From: Bacillota bacterium
GTDB lineage: Bacteria > Bacillota > Clostridia > Christensenellales > Aristaeellaceae
Direction of reading: 5' to 3'
DNA length: 10,919 bases
Assembly (NCBI GenBank): GCA_023392515.1
Contig: JAEVYX010000097.1
Coordinates: forward strand, 1-10,919
The notes beneath the pieces are model-generated. The model was not told the origin of the DNA. It did no database searches and was given only the letters and a program-made list of their open reading frames with translations. A program made the translations under genes and the position numbers. Shown here piece after piece: positions 7,067 to 10,919 of the stretch (positions are counted from its first letter, which is position 1; each line of letters starts with the position of its first letter).

Positions 7067-8338
7067 TTATTTGCTGGCCGCCTCTTTCGTCGCAGCCTGC
7101 ACGCTTGCCATAACCTGTTCAGGGGTCATGTCACCGGTCAGGAGCAGTTGGCCGCCCTTCATGAAAGCAGAAGCAACAGTGGCATCCAGTGCATTGTCCT
7201 GCCACAGCGTGGTATTGGTTGATTTCAGGATGAGGTCCACAGCCTCCAGCTGCTTGGGGCTGGAAACGGTCTGATCGTTGACGGCGCCTTTCACGCAGGA
7301 GAGTTCACCGGTTGTTTTCGTCATCAGGCCGCCGTTTTCCTCGCTGATAAAGAATTTCACAAAGGCCATGGCTTCCTCGGGATGCTTGCACTCGGCTGAA
7401 ATCATCATGCCTTCGGGAGCACCGGTCAATTCGTCCGGGTCGCCTTTGCCATCGGGCAGAGCGGGCATATCAAAGAAGCTGTACTCAAAATCGGCGCCGT
7501 CCGCCAGGTATTTGATTTCTGCCAGCTGCATGTAGCACAGTATGCCTTCCTGATCGATAAACGCATTCCGGGCATAGGTGTGATCCACGGAGCAGGGGTC
7601 TTCGGTCATGTACTTGGAAAGGGTCAGGAAGCAATTCAGCATGTCGATATAGCCTTTGTCGGTAAAGTCGCCTTCCAGGGCGTAATCCTTGGCAACAACA
7701 GCCGGGTCAACCATGCGCTGCACCAAGGTGCCCATGTAGTGGGAAACGGCCCACTCGGCGGAGAAACCGGCGCTGATGGGAGAGGCATGGCCTGCGGCAA
7801 CCAAAGCATCCAGCACGGCCATAAATTCATCCCAGGTGTTGGGCTCTTTCAGGCCCAGTTCGTCAAACACCGTCTTATTGTAGAAGAATACTTTGCCATC
7901 CATGGACCACGGAATGCCGTATTGCTTTCCGTCATAATTGAAGGGACCCCATTGGCTCTCCACGATCTTGGAAGACCATTCGGGATCAGCTGCAATCATC
8001 TCATCCAACGGCAGCACACGGCCGGAGCTGACTAGGTTTTTCCCAAAGCTGCCGCTCCAGGACATAAACACATCCGGAATTTCGGAGGAACCAACAAGCA
8101 CGCGGATCTTTTCTTTGTAGCTGTCGTTCAAAACGGGGTCGATGAGCACAATGTCGATGTTGGGATTGGCAGCCTCAAACTTGGCGATCACTTCGTTCAT
8201 GTAGGGGCCTTTAGGTTCGTTGGGCCAGCGGTGGAAAAAGCTCAAGGTGATCTTTTCCTCGGCGGATGCCGCAGGAATGGCACTAAACATACCAAGGGTG
8301 AGGAGCAGCGCCAGGAACATTGCCAACGACTTTTTCAT
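7067..8338 (-). CDS. frlO: Extracellular solute-binding protein FrlO of the fructosamine ABC importer
   Basis: The product has 423 residues and belongs to family 1 extracellular solute-binding proteins (MalE-like). It opens MKKSLAMFLALLLTLGMFSA, a classical signal peptide with charged, hydrophobic and cleavage regions, and cleavage is expected after ASA near residue 26. The mature protein shows the usual start ITLSFFHRW and later VFMSWSGSFGKNLVSSGRVLPLDEM and YGIPWSMDGKVFFYNKTVFDELGL, typical of sugar-binding members. It should bind fructosamines outside the membrane and deliver them to FrlN and FrlM. No cysteine is found in or near the signal peptide, so there is no lipobox; this is unusual because Gram-positive binding proteins are normally lipid anchored. 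AAGGAGG lies seven bases before ATG 8338. Hairpins flank the gene on both sides. Confidence 0.9.
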   Translation of the reverse strand: MKKSLAMFLALLLTLGMFSAIPAASAEEKITLSFFHRWPNEPKGPYMNEVIAKFEAANPNIDIVLIDPVLNDSYKEKIRVLVGSSEIPDVFMSWSGSFGKNLVSSGRVLPLDEMIAADPEWSSKIVESQWGPFNYDGKQYGIPWSMDGKVFFYNKTVFDELGLKEPNTWDEFMAVLDALVAAGHASPISAGFSAEWAVSHYMGTLVQRMVDPAVVAKDYALEGDFTDKGYIDMLNCFLTLSKYMTEDPCSVDHTYARNAFIDQEGILCYMQLAEIKYLADGADFEYSFFDMPALPDGKGDPDELTGAPEGMMISAECKHPEEAMAFVKFFISEENGGLMTKTTGELSCVKGAVNDQTVSSPKQLEAVDLILKSTNTTLWQDNALDATVASAFMKGGQLLLTGDMTPEQVMASVQAATKEAASK

Positions 8339-8431
8339 TTTCTTTCCTCCTTATGCGATGGAATTCTATCTTGCCGCGCCATTTCAGGCCGCGGAAAGTA
8401 CAGGGAAAGAGGGCAAAATTTCCGGATGGCA

Positions 8432-8453
8432 CCGGAGGGGTGCGCCCCTCCGG
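8432..8453 (-). promoter_or_regulatory. GC-rich intercistronic hairpin between frlB and frlO
   Basis: The arms CCGGAGGGG (8432-8440) and CCCCTCCGG (8445-8453) pair perfectly over 9 bp around a four-base loop. It lies 30 bases past the frlB stop and about 80 bases before the frlO ribosome site. There is no U tract, so it probably acts as an mRNA-stabilising or processing element, or as a weak attenuator. A closely similar stem occurs at 9785-9807, suggesting a dispersed repeat. Confidence 0.65.
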
Positions 8454-8483
8454 CTATGAATCCCAAGCCAGCTTATGATGCTG

Positions 8484-9458
8484 TCAATATTCCATTTTCC
8501 ACATATACCGGCGGACAGACAGGGGATGGCCCTTTTGCTCAGCCAGTTGATCTGCGTATTGGCGAAGAACCGCACCGGCGACCACAGGTGCAAAGTAGCC
8601 CCGCAAGTCTTCGCAGATGCCTTCCATATTGAATGATTTCGTATCAATGACTTCGATACGGTCGGAGTATTTCTTTGCGAAAGCCAGCGCCCGCTCATCC
8701 AAGTGCCGGGTAGCTCCGCTATTGAGGATGATAATAAACGGCACATTATCGTCAGTGATTTCAAAGGGGCCGTGGAAGTATTCCCCGGAATGAATCGCCT
8801 GGGAATGGGTCCATAGCATTTCCATCAGCAGGCAGATGGCAAAAGAGTAAGCTAGGCCATAGCACGCTCCGGAGGACATGGTATAAATTAGCTGTTCTCG
8901 TTTGTATGTTTTGCCATAAGCGATGGCGTTTTCAATCGTAGCGGCTTTGTTGGTGGCAATCACAGTGTCAAGCGCTTCAACGGATTTCAGCGCGCGCTCA
9001 TATTTCTCGTTGGGATTAAGAATGTTCAATACATGGAATACAACGCGGTACAGCATGGCACTGTTGCTTTCAGAAGGCCTTGATTCCGGGCCCCAGGTGT
9101 ATTCAACCCCATATTCAGCCGCTTCCCACAGGGGAGAACCCGGTTTGAACGACAGGCAAACCGTCAAAGCGCCGGCCTTGCGAGCAAATGCGGTAGCTGC
9201 CACAGTTTCGGGCGTGTTGCCGCTATGAGAGCAGGTGATCACCAGGCTGTCTGCCCCAAGCCCCTTCGGGGAGCGATATACAAACTCGTTGGCGGTGTAT
9301 ACGGCGGAGGGAGTTGCAATTTCTGAATCGCAAATATACTGAACAGGTTCGAAGATCGCTTTGGAACCGCCGCAGGCAACAAAATAGATGTTGCGGATCG
9401 TGCGTGCCTTCAATGCTTTTGTTACCTGTTCGAGCTGCTGGACCTGATTCGTATTCAT
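8484..9458 (-). CDS. frlB: Fructoselysine 6-phosphate deglycase (FrlB, SIS domain protein)
   Basis: This SIS-domain enzyme should cleave phosphorylated fructosamine to glucose 6-phosphate and the free amino acid, the final step of the pathway, in the cytosol. From ATG 9458 it has 324 residues, about the length of E. coli FrlB (340). The first SIS domain includes IYFVACGGSKA (24-34) and SHSGNTPET (77-85). The second covers roughly 188-300 and includes the substrate-site stretch MEMLWTHSQAIHSGEYFHGP (212-231), matching the FrlB pattern of a Trp-Thr-His segment followed by SGE-x-x-HGP. The C terminus MEY resembles the VEY end of FrlB. AGGAGG (9466-9471) sits seven bases before ATG 9458 and decides the start; the frame is open to 9524, but those codons overlap the operator. 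It is the first gene of the operon. Related deglycases act on fructose-asparagine (FraB) or glucoselysine, so the exact substrate is not settled. Confidence 0.9.
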   Translation of the reverse strand: MNTNQVQQLEQVTKALKARTIRNIYFVACGGSKAIFEPVQYICDSEIATPSAVYTANEFVYRSPKGLGADSLVITCSHSGNTPETVAATAFARKAGALTVCLSFKPGSPLWEAAEYGVEYTWGPESRPSESNSAMLYRVVFHVLNILNPNEKYERALKSVEALDTVIATNKAATIENAIAYGKTYKREQLIYTMSSGACYGLAYSFAICLLMEMLWTHSQAIHSGEYFHGPFEITDDNVPFIIILNSGATRHLDERALAFAKKYSDRIEVIDTKSFNMEGICEDLRGYFAPVVAGAVLRQYADQLAEQKGHPLSVRRYMWKMEY

Positions 9459-9463
9459 ACATT

Positions 9464-9472
9464 GACCTCCTG
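9464..9472 (-). promoter_or_regulatory. Strong ribosome binding site of frlB
   Basis: On the minus strand this reads CAGGAGGTC, nearly fully complementary to the 16S rRNA anti-Shine-Dalgarno sequence. It is seven bases before ATG 9458, so it fixes the frlB start and rules out the upstream in-frame ATG at 9524. Confidence 0.85.
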
Positions 9473-9501
9473 ATGATTTGGTGATTAATGTCCTAGGTTC
9501 T

Positions 9502-9533
9502 GTTATATTGTCATATAACATCATATGATGTTA
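9502..9533. promoter_or_regulatory. Candidate FrlR operator: two overlapping palindromes at the frl transcription start
   Basis: A perfect 18-bp palindrome, TAACATCATATGATGTTA, occupies 9516-9533. Overlapping it by four bases is a second inverted repeat, GTTATAT (9502-9508) and ATATAAC (9513-9519), separated by four bases. The transcription start expected from the promoter at 9539-9567 falls near 9532, inside the first palindrome. A dimeric GntR/UTRA repressor bound here would block initiation or early elongation. The palindromes are seen directly; that FrlR binds them is inferred from position and from the cognate regulator in the same operon. Confidence 0.7.
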
Positions 9534-9538
9534 AAAGC

Positions 9539-9567
9539 AGTATATTCGACGTAGAACAATTTGTCAA
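9539..9567 (-). promoter_or_regulatory. Vegetative (sigma-A type) promoter of the frl operon
   Basis: On the minus strand the -35 box is TTGACA (9562-9567, a perfect match), the spacer is exactly 17 bases, and the -10 box is TATACT (9539-9544). The leader to the frlB ATG is about 74 bases. Nothing else upstream on this strand reads toward it except the hydrolase transcript, which should stop at the terminator at 9611-9638. Confidence 0.9.
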
Positions 9568-9610
9568 GAACTATTTACAAATTTTTTGGATGATGTACCA
9601 ATTGCACTAT

Positions 9611-9638
9611 AAAAAAAAGCAACCCGCAAGGGATGCTT
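9611..9638 (-). terminator. Rho-independent terminator upstream of the frl promoter
   Basis: Arms AAGCA-CCC and GGG-TGCTT (9617-9638, one A-A mismatch) enclose the loop GCAA. Read on the minus strand the stem is followed by eight U residues (9611-9618). It should stop transcription coming from the hydrolase gene before it enters the frl promoter region. Confidence 0.75.
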
Positions 9639-9856
9639 CAGCGTGTCGAAAAATGGCTGCGCTTCTTTTTCGAGTCTGCAGCCTTCACCTGTGAGCTATG
9701 CTCTCGGCCGGTGAAGGCTGTAAGGAAACCTTGCTGCGCAAGGCTTCCGAAATCGGCGTACACGCCGCCGATTTCGGAATTATAGTCGGAGGGATCGCCC
9801 CTCCGACACCTCCCTAGGTTTTTTTACAGACTTAAAAAAGCAATCCGCAAGGGATG
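9613..9856. repeat. Pair of 23-bp direct repeats bounding a hairpin-rich segment
   Basis: Copies at 9613-9635 and 9834-9856 match at 22 of 23 positions; both start with six A residues and end with CGCAAGGGATG. They are 221 bases apart. The first copy forms part of the terminator at 9611-9638. The second has a shorter stem (ATCC/GGAT) and is probably a degenerate terminator. The arrangement could come from terminator duplication or from insertion of the intervening segment. Confidence 0.7.
9646..9825. repeat. Cluster of five hairpins in a non-coding segment
   Basis: Inverted repeats in order are TCGAAAAA (9646-9653) with TTTTTCGA (9666-9673); CAGCCTTCACC (9679-9689) with GGTGAAGGCTG (9710-9720); CCTTGC (9729-9734) with GCAAGG (9738-9743); TTCCGAAATCGGCG (9745-9758) with CGCCGATTTCGG plus AA (9766-9779); and GTCGGAGGG (9785-9793) with CCCTCCGAC (9799-9807). 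All arms pair without mismatch. A run of seven T (9819-9825) follows, so a plus-strand RNA could terminate here. No coding frame is convincing in this 495-base intergenic stretch (9459-9953). It may be a dispersed structured repeat or a non-coding RNA. From 9857 to 9953 nothing notable is seen. Confidence 0.65.
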
Positions 9857-9953
9857 AGCTCTCACGGACAGCTCAAAGCCGTAAACTATCGTACAAATCC
9901 GTTATTCTTTGGTATGCGTCAGCCGATGGGCCGGAAAATATTCTTCCCTTCTA

Positions 9954-10646
9954 CTAAATGCAGTCTTTGAACCATTGCGTCAATATTTTGCCGTCCTCCA
10001 GGGCCATAAACGGGTGTTCGCTGTTTTCCGAAACAGTAAGCTGGCAATGGAATTTTTCGCAAAACCGTTCTATTGTATACCGGCTCTGCAGATTATCTTT
10101 TGCGCCATACAGTATGTGTGTTTCAAAAGGCCACTTTTCAATTGGGTGCTCCTTCACATAGCAATAATAATCCCACGATAGAATATCAACAGGCGTCGGT
10201 ATTTCTTTTTTCTCTTTCAAAAGCTCCTCCGATACATTAAACCAAATGAACATCTGCCCAATCAAATAATTCATATCCACGATGGGCGACTGGAAGAGAC
10301 AATTCTTAAACTTTCTGCTGCCATACGCATGAAGGCTGAAAAAGGCGCCCAGGCTGCACGCAAACAGAGAGACTGTTTCCCATTTTTCAAAAACATAGTT
10401 CCCGATTACGTTCAGGTCACGAATGCCATTCCAAATATCGCAGCGATACTTTTCATCGTGCCGTTCCCCATGCTCAGGCAAATCAAAGCTGATTGTCTGA
10501 TATCCTTTTTGCTCCGCTATTTCAGCGAAATGTTCGGCATATTCTTTGCTTGACATTTTGCCATGAATAAAAAGGTAGACCTTGTCAGATGCCTCTCCCC
10601 ATATAATAGCCGGTATACTATCAATGCGCAGTTTTTCTTTTTTCAT
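9954..10646 (-). CDS. Alpha/beta hydrolase fold protein (putative esterase or lipase-like)
   Basis: The product has 230 residues with no signal peptide, so it should be cytosolic. Fold landmarks are YLFIHGKMSS (24-33, with HG forming the oxyanion loop), FDLPEHGER (54-62), the nucleophile elbow SLFACSLGAFFS (93-104) with S98, the acid LYGAKDNL (179-186) with D184, and the base SEHPF (209-213) with H211. The elbow reads A-C-S-L-G instead of the usual G-x-S-x-G, a tolerated but less common variant. The start ATG 10646 has only a weak purine-rich ribosome site (AAAGTGA). Two TAG codons follow each other at the end. It has its own promoter (10710-10738) and is separated from the frl operon by a terminator, so a shared function is not indicated. 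The fold is clear; the substrate is unknown. Confidence 0.85.
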   Translation of the reverse strand: MKKEKLRIDSIPAIIWGEASDKVYLFIHGKMSSKEYAEHFAEIAEQKGYQTISFDLPEHGERHDEKYRCDIWNGIRDLNVIGNYVFEKWETVSLFACSLGAFFSLHAYGSRKFKNCLFQSPIVDMNYLIGQMFIWFNVSEELLKEKKEIPTPVDILSWDYYCYVKEHPIEKWPFETHILYGAKDNLQSRYTIERFCEKFHCQLTVSENSEHPFMALEDGKILTQWFKDCI

Positions 10647-10709
10647 AAATTCACTTTCTTTCGTATGATTCCGATCAGGCCATTAAGGAAAACGCCTTCT
10701 CCGATTTAT

Positions 10710-10738
10710 AGTATAGCATTGCTGCAAATTGATTTCCA
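10710..10738 (-). promoter_or_regulatory. Promoter of the alpha/beta hydrolase gene (extended -10)
   Basis: On the minus strand TATACT (10710-10715) is preceded by TGC, giving an extended -10 element. A partial -35 box, TGGAAA (10733-10738, 4 of 6 matches), lies 17 bases upstream. The leader to the ATG at 10646 would be about 57 bases. Confidence 0.65.
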
Positions 10739-10744
10739 GCATAT

Positions 10745-10780
10745 ATAAAAGAAGCACCCCTCATGAGATGCTTCTTTTAT
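10745..10780 (-). terminator. Rho-independent terminator after the 5S rRNA fragment
   Basis: Twelve-base arms (10745-10756 and 10769-10780), with cores AAAAGAAGCA and TGCTTCTTTT, pair perfectly around an inner CTC/GAG stem. U-rich ends on both strands could make it bidirectional. It follows the 5S-like sequence on the minus strand, as expected for the end of an rRNA operon, and shares its stem sequence with the terminators at 3468-3499 and 9611-9638. Confidence 0.8.
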
Positions 10781-10784
10781 TGGA

Positions 10785-10846
10785 ATCCGGCCGCGACCTA
10801 CTCTCCCGGGCCGTGGGAAGCCGTGTACCATCGGCGCTGAAGGGCT
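10785..10846 (-). pseudogene. 3' part of a 5S rRNA gene (truncated)
   Basis: Read on the minus strand this contains GCGCCGATGGTAC and CCCGGGAGAGTAGGTCGC, the highly conserved loop E and helix IV-V region of bacterial 5S rRNA, and it ends in CGGCCGG shortly before a terminator. The 5' half is missing: beyond about 10846 the sequence no longer resembles 5S rRNA (no counterpart of the GAACACGGAAG-type helix III segment), although the window holds 73 more bases. It is therefore a fragment, or a 5S gene interrupted by other sequence, and should not give a functional 5S rRNA as it stands. The 5S match is from memory of conserved segments, not from an alignment. Confidence 0.75.
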
Positions 10847-10919
10847 AGCGAACGAGGTGCAGAAGCGTGGCGCAGGCTGCGAGCAGATTTTTCGCGCTGC
10901 AAGAAGCAAGGCTGAAAAC

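Noticed and set aside
7580..8035. 151-residue plus-strand frame opposite frlO
   Set aside because: It has His- and Gly-rich composition typical of antisense reading of a GC-biased gene, and no ribosome site or motif.
9459..9524. Upstream in-frame start for frlB
   Set aside because: These codons overlap the operator and the ribosome binding site; AGGAGG is correctly placed for ATG 9458.
9611..9856. CRISPR array
   Set aside because: There are only two repeat copies, the 198-base interval is far too long for a spacer, and no cas genes are present.
9954..10646. Hydrolase as part of the fructosamine pathway
   Set aside because: It has its own promoter, is separated by terminators and about 500 bases, and no known frl locus needs it.
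10706..10909. 67-residue minus-strand frame at the right edge
   Set aside because: It reads through the 5S rRNA fragment and the terminator, so it is not a credible protein.

Overview
The window looks like a chromosomal segment from a Gram-positive, fermentative Firmicute, most likely a gut-type Clostridia member. The reasons are strong AGGAGG ribosome binding sites, a textbook vegetative promoter, U-tailed hairpin terminators, moderate GC content, and a fructosamine operon whose gene order matches Bacillus subtilis frlBONMD. The genus cannot be fixed from the sequence alone. Almost every gene is on the minus strand, so transcription runs from right to left.

Left edge (1-763): the 5' part of an FMN-dependent NADH-azoreductase gene (minus strand), and, diverging from it, a very small plus-strand ORF (665-763, 32 residues) with an ideal ribosome binding site and one predicted membrane helix.

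Encapsulin module (793-3334): a two-gene operon. The first gene encodes a Family 2A encapsulin shell protein (SrpI type). The second, overlapping it by 14 bases, encodes its usual cargo: a SufS-type cysteine desulfurase with a proline-rich N-terminal extension of about 130 residues that should carry the shell-targeting signal. Together they predict a virus-derived protein nanocompartment for sulfur metabolism. This is the most notable system in the window.

Fructosamine module (3547-9567): a complete minus-strand operon, promoter-frlB-frlO-frlN-frlM-frlD-frlR. It predicts uptake of Amadori products by an ABC importer (FrlO binding protein, FrlN and FrlM permeases; no ATPase gene here), phosphorylation by FrlD and cleavage to glucose 6-phosphate and an amino acid by FrlB. 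A GntR/UTRA regulator is the last gene. The promoter is TTGACA-N17-TATACT, and an 18-bp perfect palindrome covers the expected transcription start. Two GC-rich intercistronic hairpins flank frlO and probably set subunit stoichiometry.

Right part (9605-10919): a 250-bp run of at least six hairpins bounded by two near-identical 23-bp direct repeats, then a lone alpha/beta hydrolase gene with its own extended -10 promoter. Beyond it lie a terminator and a fragment that matches only the 3' half of a 5S rRNA gene. Three terminators in the window share a stem built on GAAGCA/TGCTTC, suggesting a genome-wide terminator family.
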